Source: Enterovibrio coralii (lineage in GTDB: Bacteria > Pseudomonadota > Gammaproteobacteria > Enterobacterales > Vibrionaceae). From it: a DNA stretch of 64,000 bases. Shown here in pieces: positions 28,666 to 38,309 of this stretch. The translations under genes were made by a program, and so were the position numbers. The notes beneath the pieces were generated by a model. It worked only from the letters and a program-made list of their open reading frames with translations. It ran no database searches and was not told the DNA's origin. How positions within the stretch are numbered: position 1 is the first letter of the stretch; every line of letters begins with the position of its first letter. The stretch is from contig NZ_LNTY01000062.1 in assembly GCF_001559595.1 (NCBI RefSeq), forward strand, positions 1-64,000, read 5' to 3'.

Positions 28666-29955
28666 TTACTTCTCTGCCAGCTTAGCAAATGCGCGATCTG
28701 CCGCCGCCAAGGTTGCTTCCAGTTCTTTCTCTCCGTGCGCCAGAGAGGTGAAGCTTGCTTCAAACGCGGAAGGAGCAAGGTAAACACCTTCTTCCAGCAT
28801 CAGGTGGAAGAAACGTTTGAACGCGTCGATGTCACATTGCTGAACATCTGCAAAACAGGTGATTTCTTCTTTATCCGTGAAGAAGAAGCCGAACATACCG
28901 CCCACTTGGTTGGTGGTCAGCGCCACGCCGTTCTTCTCAGCAGCCGCTTTAAAGCCATCTGCCAGACGCTTGGTGATATCAGCTAGATGCGCTTCATTAC
29001 CGTCTTGGCGAAGTTGGTTCAGTGCTGCTTCACCTGCAGCCATTGCCACTGGGTTACCAGACAGGGTGCCCGCTTGGTAAACTGGGCCAGTTGGTGCGAT
29101 GTATTCCATTACGTCACGACGACCACCAAACGCGCCCACAGGCATACCACCGCCGATCACTTTACCCAGCGTGGTCAAATCAGGCTTGATCTTGTAGTGC
29201 GCTTGCGCGCCGCCCAGCGCTACGCGGAAACCTGTCATGACTTCATCGAAAATCAGCAGTGCGCCGAATTCATCACACAGCGCACGCAGACCTTCCAGGA
29301 AGCCTTCTTGTGGCGGGATACAGTTCATGTTGCCCGCGACAGGTTCTACGATGATGCACGAGATCTCTTCTGGGAACTGTTCAAACGCTGCACGTACTGA
29401 ATCCAGATCGTTGAAGGTACACGTCAGGGTGTGCTTAGCAAAATCAGCCGGTACGCCTGGAGAGGTTGGTTCACCCAGTGTCAGCATACCTGACCCTGCT
29501 TTAACCAGCAGACAGTCCGCGTGGCCGTGGTAACAACCTTCGAACTTGATGAATTTGTCACGGCGGGTAAAGCCACGCGCCAGACGAATTGCACTCATGG
29601 TGGCTTCAGTACCTGAGCTCACCATACGAACCATTTCCATTGAAGGAACCAGTTGGCTTACCAGCTCTGCCAGCGTGATTTCACGCGCAGTGGGTGCACC
29701 GAAGCTCAGGCCGTTTTGCGCAGCAGCAATCACTGCATCGCGAATTGCTGGATGGTTATGACCAAGAATCATTGGACCCCATGAGCCAACATAGTCGATG
29801 TACGCTTTGCCGTCAGCATCGTAAATGTACGCGCCATCTGCTCGCTCAATGAAGATTGGATCGCCGCCAACACCTGCGAATGCACGAACGGGAGAGTTCA
29901 CGCCGCCTGGGATTGTTTTGCGGGCTTGTTGGAATAACTCGGCTGATTTGGTCAT
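28666..29955 (-). CDS. hemL: Glutamate-1-semialdehyde 2,1-aminomutase
   Basis: PLP enzyme that converts glutamate-1-semialdehyde to 5-aminolevulinate, the first committed precursor of haem. It has 429 residues, close to E. coli HemL (426). Motifs: NSPVRAF, YVGSWGPMILGHNHP, the cofactor region LIFDEVMTGFRVA, the catalytic Lys in TTLGKVIGGGMPVGAFGG, and YQAGTLSGNPVAMAAG. Frame and ends are intact. It is divergent from erpA; both supply cofactors (haem and Fe-S) and share the promoter gap. Confidence 0.97.
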   Translation of the reverse strand: MTKSAELFQQARKTIPGGVNSPVRAFAGVGGDPIFIERADGAYIYDADGKAYIDYVGSWGPMILGHNHPAIRDAVIAAAQNGLSFGAPTAREITLAELVSQLVPSMEMVRMVSSGTEATMSAIRLARGFTRRDKFIKFEGCYHGHADCLLVKAGSGMLTLGEPTSPGVPADFAKHTLTCTFNDLDSVRAAFEQFPEEISCIIVEPVAGNMNCIPPQEGFLEGLRALCDEFGALLIFDEVMTGFRVALGGAQAHYKIKPDLTTLGKVIGGGMPVGAFGGRRDVMEYIAPTGPVYQAGTLSGNPVAMAAGEAALNQLRQDGNEAHLADITKRLADGFKAAAEKNGVALTTNQVGGMFGFFFTDKEEITCFADVQQCDIDAFKRFFHLMLEEGVYLAPSAFEASFTSLAHGEKELEATLAAADRAFAKLAEK

Positions 29956-30110
29956 GGTGGTTCCTTGGCCTGATTTTTATCTTGTCTTGGCGCGTATTGT
30001 AAGGGATGCGTGAATAACAGGCGAGTTTGTTGATGCGGTAAGCATCACATCCAAGTTCATATTGGTGTATATTTCGACTTCCCGCAGACGATCTTTTGTA
30101 AAGATGACCA

Positions 30111-30135
30111 ATACTTGAACAAAATAGTCAGGTAT
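30111..30135 (+). promoter_or_regulatory. IscR type 1 binding site over the erpA promoter
   Basis: The 25 bases from ATACTTGAAC to TAGTCAGGTAT match the IscR type 1 consensus (ATASYYGACT-RWWW-YAGTCRRSTAT) at 23 of 25 positions. They overlap a good sigma-70 promoter: TTGAAC at 30115-30120, a 17-base spacer and GATAAT at 30138-30143. E. coli erpA is an IscR target, so repression by [2Fe-2S]-IscR is strongly suggested. Confidence 0.85.
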
Positions 30136-30178
30136 TGGATAATGCGGCACTATATAAGAAGAAGTTTGTGAGGTAGAA

Positions 30179-30520
30179 ATGAGTGATGCCCCTTTGCCGT
30201 TGAAATTTACTGATGCGGCGGCGATAAAGGTAAAAACGCTGATCCAAGAAGAGGAAAACCCGAATCTGAAACTGCGCGTATACATTACTGGTGGCGGTTG
30301 TAGCGGTTTCCAATACGGCTTTACGTTTGACGAAAACGTGAATGATGGCGACATGACCATCGAAAACAGCGGTGTTACTCTGGTTGTTGATCCAATGAGT
30401 CTGCAATATCTCCTTGGTGGTGAAGTAGATTACACAGAAGGATTAGAAGGCTCACGTTTCTTCGTTAACAACCCTAACGCAACCACAACTTGTGGTTGTG
30501 GTGCTTCTTTCAGTGTGTAA
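30179..30520 (+). CDS. erpA: Iron-sulfur cluster insertion protein ErpA
   Basis: A-type carrier of 113 residues that delivers Fe-S clusters to target enzymes, including IspG/IspH in E. coli. The three cluster-binding cysteines are in GGGCSGFQYGF and TTCGCGASF at the C terminus. The family signature FTDAAAIKVKTLIQEE opens the protein. The length equals the usual 113-116. Its promoter carries an IscR site. A weak hairpin (GGTCGCC/GGCGGCC) follows at about 30546-30566. Confidence 0.97.
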   Translation: MSDAPLPLKFTDAAAIKVKTLIQEEENPNLKLRVYITGGGCSGFQYGFTFDENVNDGDMTIENSGVTLVVDPMSLQYLLGGEVDYTEGLEGSRFFVNNPNATTTCGCGASFSV

Positions 30521-30639
30521 AGTATTAGACACTCATTGAACAATAGGTCGCCATCTACGGCGGCCTGTTGATTCTCAAAACGGGCCAGAAGGATCGAGCC
30601 TGTTTCCTTTACTGCAGTAACCACGCTAGGACGACGACT

Positions 30640-31732
30640 ATGGCGAATGCAGGCAATATTGTCTCTTTTTTCTCCCAACGGCCTTGGATTTATTCTTTGG
30701 TGTTGCTGCTTGCGCTTGTCTTTTGGATTGGCAGTGGCCACAGCAGCGAAGCGGAGCAAAAAGAAAAGACCAAGGAAACGCCCGAAGCACCGTTAAGTCG
30801 TGTTTCCGTTGAAACCTTCTATTCTGAGCCTGTTACGCGCTCGATTTCCCTTTATGGCCGAACGGCACCTGATCGTGATGCGACCATTTCTGCAGAAGCA
30901 GACGGTCGAGTGATCTCTGCGCGCGTCAAAAAAGGTGCTTGGTGAAAAAAGGCGATCTCCTTTTAAACCTTGATAAAGGCGATAAAGAAGCCCAACTGGA
31001 GCGTGCAAAGTCGCTTCTGATTGTGCGTCAAAAAGAATTCAATGCCGCCAAGTCACTACGCAAGAAAGGCCTTCAGGGCGAAGTCGCCTATTCGCTGGCA
31101 GAAGCCAATTTGGTAGAAGCGAAAGCGTCGCTGGAAAACCTGAATCTCGCGCTATCAAACACTCAAGTGCGCGCACCATTTGATGGTATTGTCGATGACT
31201 TGATGGTGGAAGTGGGCGACTACTTAGCGTTGGTGACCCTATCGCAACCATTGTCGATTTAAACCCACTGATCGTCACCGCCGATGTTAGCGAGAAGCAT
31301 ATTGCGTATGTTGATGCCTCGTATCCGGCGCGTATCATCTTGGTCAACGGTGCCGAAAAAGACGGCAAGTTGCGTTATCAGTCGAGCATAGCGTCTCCGA
31401 CCACTAATACCTTTTCCATTGAGCTAGAAATCCCCAACCCCGAGCAAGCTTTGCCTGCCGGTATCAGTGCCGAAGTGGATTTGACCTTGGAGCAGCAAGA
31501 AGCGGTGAAGCTTAACCCGTCAATGTTGGCTCTGGATGAAAAAGGCAATCTGGGCGTGAAAACCTTAACGGGTGACAAAGTGGCGTTTGTGGCGGCGAAA
31601 GTTGTGAAAGCTGAGCAAGATGGCGTTTGGCTATCAGGCTTAGGTGAGAAAGTCGAAGTGATCACCAAAGGACAAGGCTTTGTTCGCGACGGTGACAGCG
31701 TGATTGCGGTTCGCGAATCTCAAGCTCAATAA
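30640..31732 (+). CDS. RND efflux periplasmic adaptor (membrane fusion protein; frameshifted twice as read)
   Basis: Adaptor linking the RND pump to an outer-membrane channel; 364 residues after repair. A single N-terminal span (PWIYSLVLLLALVFWIGS) anchors it in the inner membrane instead of a lipobox. Then come a barrel-sandwich half (APDRDATISAEADGRVISARV), a coiled-coil hairpin (about residues 110-165), the second half LNLALSNTQVRAPFDGIVDD and a beta-barrel domain. Frame breaks lie at 30939-30940 (a T missing) and about 31229 (a G missing). Repair gives KKGALVKKGD and DYLAVGDPIATIVDLNP. It starts at ATG 30640 with a weak Shine-Dalgarno. The pump gene follows after 12 bases; no outer-membrane factor is encoded here, so TolC is the likely partner. 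Confidence 0.87.
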
Positions 31733-31744
31733 GGAGGCGCGAAA

Positions 31745-34700
31745 GTGACAAACCTTATCGATGCCTCCTTGGCACGCACCCGTACCATGGTCACCTTACT
31801 GTTGTTTTTGCTGGTGGCAGGCTTTTATACCTATCAAACCATTCCTAAAGAATCGGATCCTGACATTACGATACCCGTTATTTATGTGTCTGTGGCCACG
31901 AAGGGATCTCGCCGGAAGACGCTGAGCGACTCTTGGTTCGCCCTATAGAGCAAGAACTTCGCTCAATTGAAGGCATCAAGGAAATGACTGCCGTCGCGTC
32001 TGAAGGGCACGCCTCCGTCACCTTGGAGTTTAATGTGGGCGTCGATCTGGATCAGGCCATGGCTGACGTACGTGAAGCGGTCGATCTGGTTAAGCCTCGT
32101 CTTCCTGATGACAGCGACGAACCTACCGTCAATGAAGTGACCTTTGCCAACCAGCAACCTGTTCTGTCTGTTGCTTTATACGGTGATGTCTCTGAGCGCG
32201 CGATCGTGAAAATTGCCCGCAAACTTCAGGAAAAACTCGAAGGTTTTAAGCAAGTTCTTGAAGTCGATATCGCCGGCGATCGCAGTGACGTGGTGGAAAT
32301 CATCGTCGAGCCACTGCTGCTTGAAAGCTACGGCTTAGATCAAGAAGACATTTTCAACCTCGTGTCTCGCAACAACCGCGTCGTCGCGGCAGGGTATGTG
32401 GATACGGGCTATGGCCGCTTCTCAGTAAAAGTACCGTCGGTCTTTGAGTCTGTGACTGACGTGCTTAGTCTGCCCATCAAGATGGATGGCATTCAGGTTG
32501 TGACGGTCGGTGATGTGGCAACTGTGCGTCGAGCCTTTAAAGACCCAGAAAGCTTTGCAAGATTGGATGGTAAACCCGCCATCGTGTTGGATGTGAAAAA
32601 GCGCGCCGGTGAAAATATCATTGAAACCGTCGAGATCGTTAAAGCGGTGATCAACGAGGCGCAAAAATCCACGCAGTGGCCGGGTGCACTTCAGGTGAAA
32701 TACACCTGGGATGGGTCGGAAGACGTGCGTACCATGCTGACCGATCTGCAAAACAACATCCTCTCTGCTGTGCTGCTGGTGGTGATTGTCATTATCGCGA
32801 TTCTTGGCGCGCGCACTGCACTGCTGGTGGGTATTTCTATTCCAGGCTCATTCTTGACGGGTCTGGTGGTGCTGGCGTTGGCTGGGCTGACGGTCAATAT
32901 CGTGGTGCTATTCTCGCTCATCATGGCCGTTGGTCTGTTGGTGGATGGCGCGATTGTTGTCACTGAGTACGCTGACCGCCGAATGCGTGAAGGCGTCAAC
33001 AGAAAGCAAGCTATCAAGAAGCGGCGCACCGTATGGCATGGCCAATCATTGCATCAACGGCAACGACATTGGCCGCGTTTGCGCCTTTGCTGTTCTGGCC
33101 GGGGATCACGGGCGAATTCATGGGCTATATGCCGCTCACGCTGATTGCCACCTTGTCTGCGTCGCTGATCATGGCGTTACTGTTTGTACCTGTGCTGGGC
33201 AGTTTGTTCGGTAAGCCGCTTCCATTATCTGAAAAACAACGCTCACGCATGCAAGCGTTGGAGCGGGGCGAGTTTGAGCAAGCAAGAGGTATCACCAAGG
33301 CGTACATCAACACCCTTTCTGTTGCGATCAAACACCCGATAAAGATCCTGCTCGCTGCCGTTATCGTGGCGTTTGGCGTGGGCTTTGCCTACAACAAATC
33401 TGCCTTGGCACCGAGTTCTTCCCTGATGTGGATCCTGCGTTTTTCAACATCAAAGTGCGTTCGTATGGCGATCTTTCTATCTATGAGCAAGACGCACTGA
33501 TGAAAGAAGTTGAGCAGCGCGTGCTGGGGTTGGAGGAGATTGAAAGCGTTTATACCAAAACCGGCGGGCAAGACGAGATAGGCGTCATTCAGATGAAGCC
33601 CGTAGCATGGCAAGAACGCCGAAAAGTGAACGTGATCATTCAGGAACTGCGCGACAAAACCGCGGATTTGTCCGGCATTGAGCTGGAATTTAAAAAGCCC
33701 GATGCGGGGCCGCCAAGTGAGCACGATCTTTCTATCGAAGTCATCGCTGAGGATGCCGTCCAATTGGAAAACGCGGCGAGGCAGATCAGGGAGTTGCTTG
33801 AGGAAAATCCCGCGTTCACCAACTTTAGCGATACTCTAACGAAACCCGGCATTGATTGGACGATTGATATTAATCGCACCGATGCCGCGAGATTCGGCGC
33901 AGATGCCACAGTCGTCGGTAATACGGTTCAGTTTGTGACAAATGGCCTCAAGATTGGTGACTACCTGCCAGATGATGCCGATGAAGAAGTCGATATTCTG
34001 GTCAGATACCCAGAAAATAAGCGTGATATCGGCAGGTTCGACGAGCTTCGCGTCAATACACCGTATGGGCTCGTACCTATCACTAACTTCGCCAGCATCA
34101 AGCCCGAGGTAAAGCAGGGCAACATCGACAGGGTGGATGGCTTTCGCGTGATAAAAGTCATGGCTGACATGGCGGAAGGCGAGAACCTGAGTTTGGCATT
34201 GCCGGGTTTACAGGAAAATATTGCGACACTTGGACTTCCTGAAAGTGTTGAAGTGCGTATTCGCGGCCAGAACGAAGAGCAAAACGAAAGTCAGGCGTTC
34301 TTGATGACTGCATTCCTTGCGGCATTGGCAGCGATGGCTCTCATCTTGATCACCCAGTTCAACAGCTTCTATCAGGCATTTTTGATCTTAAGTGCCGTGC
34401 TGTTCTCGACCGTGGGCGTGTTCTTGGGGCTGTTGATATTCCAGCGCCCGTTTGGCGTCATCATGTCAGGTGTCGGGGTGATCACGTTGGCGGGTATCGT
34501 GGTGAACAACAATATCGTGCTTATCGATACCTACAATGTTTTGCGTCGTCAGGGGCTTGCTAAAGCAGATGCTATCCTTCGCACCGGCGCACAGCGTTTG
34601 CGCCCTGTTCTGCTCACCACAGTAACCACTATCCTTGGACTATTGCCTATGGTGCTCGAAATGAACGTGGATTTGGTCAACCGTGGGGTGGAGTTTGGTG

Positions 34701-34924
34701 CGCCGAGTACCCAGTGGTGGTCGCAGCTAGCAACGGCCGTTGCTGGCGGCCTGGCATTCTCTACCGTGTTAACCTTGGTGCTGACACCGTGTCTGTTGAT
34801 GCTAGCGAGAGAGCCGAAGATCAAACAGACGCTAAATGATGGCGATAGCACACCTCCAGCAGAAAAACAGGCAGGTGAGCAGCCAAGCGTGTCGTTTCGT
34901 GAATCCGTAGAAACGCACGCTTAA
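31745..34924 (+). CDS. RND efflux transporter permease (frameshifted three times as read)
   Basis: Proton-driven inner-membrane exporter of the AcrB/HAE family; 1060 residues after repair. Hallmarks: the first span and IPKESDPDITIPVIYVSV, GISPEDAERLLVRPIEQELRS, the central span DGAIVVTEYADRRMREG (conserved Asp) and the second-half block VRIRGQNEEQNESQAF, with GIVVNNNIVLIDTYN near the end. The GTG start follows AAGGAGG. Frame breaks lie at 31903-31905 (G), 33016-33017 (A) and 33407-33408 (G), each one base short. Substrates are unknown: conserved neighbours (erpA, shyC) give no hint, and drug, bile or solvent export are all possible. Confidence 0.88.
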
Positions 34925-34954
34925 GCAATCACCGAAAGGACGCAAGTCAGACAA

Positions 34955-34982
34955 AAAAGCAGCGCAAGTGCGCTGCTTTTTA
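34955..34982 (+). terminator. Terminator after the RND pump gene
   Basis: AAAAGCAGCGCA and TGCGCTGCTTTT form a 12-bp stem around AG, ending in a T run. It lies 31 bases past the pump stop and faces shyC on the other strand. Confidence 0.9.
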
Positions 34983-35004
34983 GTTTCCGTATTTGGGTGG
35001 TCTG

Positions 35005-36324
35005 TTAAGACGAGATGCGCTCGACGGTGCCGATAGACGCCAGCAATTGACTGAACTTATTAAGCTGAGACATTCTGTCCTTTGCCATTGTCAGGAACTC
35101 TGTTTTCTCTTTGCCAGACAGCGATTTTGCTTGCGGCAGGCTCACGGTTCTAGGGTTTTTGTGTACACCATTCACCAAGAATTCGTAGTGAAGGTGCGGG
35201 CCTGTCACGCGTCCTGTGCCACCGAGAGTACCGATGGTTTGCCCTTGTTTTACACGCTGACCTGTCTTCACTTTGCGCTTAGTTAAGTGAAGGTATTTGG
35301 TGATATAGGTAGAGCTGTGTCGGATGAAGACATAGTTACCATTGAACTTGTTATACGCAGACTTCATAACCACGCCATCACCCGCCGCCCAAATTGGCGT
35401 GCCCACGGGGGCGACATAGTCGGTGCCGCGGTGTGCTTTTCTTTGTCCTGTTACCGGATGCAGACGACGCGGGTTGAAGTTGGAGCTGACGTAACGGAAG
35501 TTAACCGGTGAGCGCAAGAACGCTTTTTTCATCGCTCGGCCGTCTTGGTCATAGTATTTGCCTGACTTCGAACGGATCGCGGTAAAGGTTTCGCCTTGGT
35601 TGGTAAAGGTTGCCGCCAGAATGTTGCCGCGACCAATCAGGTCACCTTCTACCAATTGCTCTTCATACAACACAGAAAACTTGTCGCCTTGGCGAATATC
35701 TAAGGCGAAGTCGATGTCCCAGCCAAAAATACCCGCCAGTTCCATAATTTGGTTGGCATTCAGCCCTGCACTGACACCAGCATTCCAAAAGCTCGAATTA
35801 ATGGTGGCAGAAGCAAAATTCACTTGGGTGTCGATTTGCTTGGATTCCACATGCGAGACGAAGTCATCGCCAATGCGGTTAACGATCAACTTTTCGTTGG
35901 CACTTTTCGGTTGGATTAACTGGGTGAAGAGGCCGTTTTCATCAAAGCCGATATGAATTTCATCGCCCACGTTAAGTGAGGTCAGGGATTGGGTGCCTTT
36001 GTCGCTGTTGATGAAGCGATAAAGCGTGGTTGGGCTGATACCGACGCGGTCAAAAATGACGGCCAAACTCTCGCCCGATTGCACAACAAATTTCTTCCAA
36101 TCAAGCGTTAACGGTGCGCTCAACAGAGGCATGTCTTTTTCTGGAGGAAGCAAGGAACTGACTTCAAGCGGAACGTTGTACTGTTTGCCGACTTCATATC
36201 GCGCTTCCGGATGCTGCGCCGGCGTTTCAGAAGGGAGCAAAATCAACACTACGAGCAAGGCACTGATAGCGGTGATAAGAATGCGGTGTAGCCTTGGTAT
36301 CGCTTTTATTTTTTTTACTGGCAT
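35005..36324 (-). CDS. shyC: M23 family peptidoglycan endopeptidase, ShyC type
   Basis: Zinc D,D-endopeptidase that cuts crosslinks in the sacculus during growth; about 439 residues. It has an N-terminal membrane anchor (ILITAISALLVVLILLP), a LysM/OapA-like segment (FVVQSGESLAVIFDRVGIS), a middle Csd3-like domain and a C-terminal LytM domain. Zinc ligands sit in HRGTDYVAPVGTPIW (about residue 297) and GPHLHYEF (about 376). I chose ATG 36324 (MPVKKIKAIPRL..), which places the anchor at the N terminus; a GTG at 36366 is possible, and neither has a good Shine-Dalgarno. In V. cholerae the gene beside tyrS (VC0630) is ShyC. The regulator is unknown. Confidence 0.87.
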   Translation of the reverse strand: MPVKKIKAIPRLHRILITAISALLVVLILLPSETPAQHPEARYEVGKQYNVPLEVSSLLPPEKDMPLLSAPLTLDWKKFVVQSGESLAVIFDRVGISPTTLYRFINSDKGTQSLTSLNVGDEIHIGFDENGLFTQLIQPKSANEKLIVNRIGDDFVSHVESKQIDTQVNFASATINSSFWNAGVSAGLNANQIMELAGIFGWDIDFALDIRQGDKFSVLYEEQLVEGDLIGRGNILAATFTNQGETFTAIRSKSGKYYDQDGRAMKKAFLRSPVNFRYVSSNFNPRRLHPVTGQRKAHRGTDYVAPVGTPIWAAGDGVVMKSAYNKFNGNYVFIRHSSTYITKYLHLTKRKVKTGQRVKQGQTIGTLGGTGRVTGPHLHYEFLVNGVHKNPRTVSLPQAKSLSGKEKTEFLTMAKDRMSQLNKFSQLLASIGTVERISS

Positions 36325-36511
36325 TACGAAACAGTCGTTAAGGAATAGAAATTGTCCGGAACGCACTCGTTTTTTGCCAATATTTTCTCAAAAATATCAG
36401 CCAGTGAATTCCTTTTCGCTCCGCTTAAGTTTAACTGGTTTCAAAAACCATCGCTATTCAAGTAGTATGTCGCTTTACGAAAAATTGCCGATTCTGTGGG
36501 AGCGATAAAAT

Positions 36512-37699
36512 ATGGCGAGCATTGAAGCCGCGCTAGCTGAAATTAAGCGTGGTGTTGAGGAATTGATTCCTGAAGAGGAACTCATTAAAAAACTGAAAGA
36601 GAACCGTCCTCTTCGCATCAAGTTGGGCGCGGATCCAACGGCTCCAGATATTCACCTAGGTCACACTGTGATCATGAATAAACTGCGTGCATTCCAGGAG
36701 CTGGGCCATGAAGTTATCTTCCTGATCGGTGACTATACCGCAATGGTCGGTGACCCAAGCGGCAAGAACACCACACGTCCACCGCTGACGCGTGAACAAG
36801 TTCTGAAGAACGCAGAAACGTACAAAGAGCAAATCTTCAAGATTCTGGATCCTGCGAAAACCCGTATCGAGTTCAACTCAACATGGCTGAGCGAGCTGGG
36901 TACTGACGGCATGATCCGTTTGGCAGCAAGCTCTACCGTTGCACGTATGCTTGAGCGTGACGACTTTAAAAAGCGTTACAGCAACAACCAGCCGATCGCG
37001 ATCCATGAATTTATCTACCCACTGCTGCAAGGTTACGACTCAGTTGCACTGAAAGCGGACGTTGAGCTGGGTGGTACGGATCAGAAGTTCAACCTGCTGA
37101 TGGGTCGTGAGCTGCAAAAGCAAAACGGTCAATCTCAGCAAGTGGTTATTACTATGCCACTGCTGGTGGGATTGGACGGCGTTAAGAAGATGTCTAAGTC
37201 TGCGCACAACTACATTGGTATCAGCGATGTGCCAAACGAGATGTTCGGTAAGATCATGTCTATCTCTGACGACCTGATGTGGAACTACTACGAACTGTTG
37301 TCTTTCCGTCCTCTGGAAGAGATCGCAGGTCTGAAAGAAGAAATCGCAAACGGCCGTAACCCACGTGACGTGAAGATCCTGCTGGCGAAAGAAATCATCG
37401 CACGCTTCCACTCAGAAGCTGACGCAGATGCGGCAGAAGCAGAATTCATCAACCGCTTCCAAAAAGGCGCAATGCCAGAAGAAATGCCAGAGTTCTCGTT
37501 TGAACAAGGCGTGGCAATTGCGAACCTGTTGAAAGACGCGAACCTGGTAGGTTCAACGTCAGATGCGCTGCGCATGATCCGTCAAGGTGCAGTGAAAATC
37601 GACGGCGAAAAACTGGATGATACCAAGTTGGTACCCGCTGCAGGCACTGCAGTTTACCAAGTAGGTAAACGTAAATTTGCTCGCATCACGCTGGCATAA
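36512..37699 (+). CDS. tyrS: Tyrosyl-tRNA synthetase (TyrRS2-like bacterial type)
   Basis: Charges tRNA-Tyr with tyrosine; 395 residues. It has the class I HIGH-like motif in APDIHLGHTVIM, the Tyr-binding region MYPLL-equivalent FIYPLLQGYDSV, the KMSKS motif (GVKKMSKSAHNYIG) and a C-terminal S4 domain (SDALRMIRQGAVKIDGEKL). It belongs to the shorter lineage found in Vibrio and Haemophilus rather than the 424-residue E. coli form. ATG 36512 follows GGGAG. The frame is intact. Confidence 0.97.
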   Translation: MASIEAALAEIKRGVEELIPEEELIKKLKENRPLRIKLGADPTAPDIHLGHTVIMNKLRAFQELGHEVIFLIGDYTAMVGDPSGKNTTRPPLTREQVLKNAETYKEQIFKILDPAKTRIEFNSTWLSELGTDGMIRLAASSTVARMLERDDFKKRYSNNQPIAIHEFIYPLLQGYDSVALKADVELGGTDQKFNLLMGRELQKQNGQSQQVVITMPLLVGLDGVKKMSKSAHNYIGISDVPNEMFGKIMSISDDLMWNYYELLSFRPLEEIAGLKEEIANGRNPRDVKILLAKEIIARFHSEADADAAEAEFINRFQKGAMPEEMPEFSFEQGVAIANLLKDANLVGSTSDALRMIRQGAVKIDGEKLDDTKLVPAAGTAVYQVGKRKFARITLA

Positions 37700-37714
37700 G
37701 ACGTTAAATGTTTT

Positions 37715-37740
37715 AAAAGGCACCGAAAGGTGCCTTTTTT
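37715..37740 (+). terminator. tyrS terminator
   Basis: AAAAGGCACC and GGTGCCTTTT pair around GAAA, followed by Ts. It lies 15 bases after the tyrS stop and could also end the minus-strand flavodoxin operon. Confidence 0.92.
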
Positions 37741-37754
37741 ATATTCTGTGTTTT

Positions 37755-38309
37755 CTATTGTGTTAACACCTCTGCCACCCGTTCTCCTAAACGAACAGCC
37801 GTTCTCCTATCAATAGCATTGATGCCATCTTGCTCATCATCTAAGGCGATGACGCCAACGGATGCGTTGAGGCGATTGAAGTTAGTGAGGTCTGTGCCAT
37901 CGGGCGAATCGATTCCCACCCAAAGCATGCTGTGCTGACTCGCTAAAAGATAAAAATATTCGATAGTGCTTTGAAGTTCACCACAGGGACTGCTTCCAAT
38001 CGTAAAGCCAGCGGCTAGCTTATTTCGCCACAGTTGCTTTGACCAAGCGTTACTGCTCGCATCTGCAAAGGCTTTGAATTGTGCGGCGGGTCCACCCATA
38101 TATGTCGGTACACCAAAGATGATGGCATCTGCGTCGAGGAGTCTTTCAAAGAGCGCATCGTTTTTGAAGCGGCCGCCGATGATCTCTTCCCCCTGTATAC
38201 GGTGAGAAAAAACCTCTGCGCCCCTAGACTCAGCACCACTCGCTATGGCCTTGGCTAACGCGTCCGTTGTCCCGTTCTTCGAGTAATAAACAATAGCGAT
38301 TTTCTTCAT
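37755..38309 (-). CDS. Flavodoxin/NAD(P)H-quinone oxidoreductase-like (WrbA-related) protein
   Basis: Flavodoxin-fold protein of 184 residues that should bind FMN. The phosphate-binding loop is VYYSKNGTTDALAKAIASG; the isoalloxazine-contact loop is FGVPTYMGGPAAQFKAFAD; FTIGSSPCGELQSTIE is the third FMN loop. These agree with the flavodoxin-like fold/WrbA class, although it is shorter than WrbA. Its ATG overlaps the preceding stop by 4 bases (ATGA), so it is coupled to the questin-oxidase-like gene. It probably supplies electrons or reduces a quinone for that partner, which is inference from the operon. Confidence 0.83.
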   Translation of the reverse strand: MKKIAIVYYSKNGTTDALAKAIASGAESRGAEVFSHRIQGEEIIGGRFKNDALFERLLDADAIIFGVPTYMGGPAAQFKAFADASSNAWSKQLWRNKLAAGFTIGSSPCGELQSTIEYFYLLASQHSMLWVGIDSPDGTDLTNFNRLNASVGVIALDDEQDGINAIDRRTAVRLGERVAEVLTQ

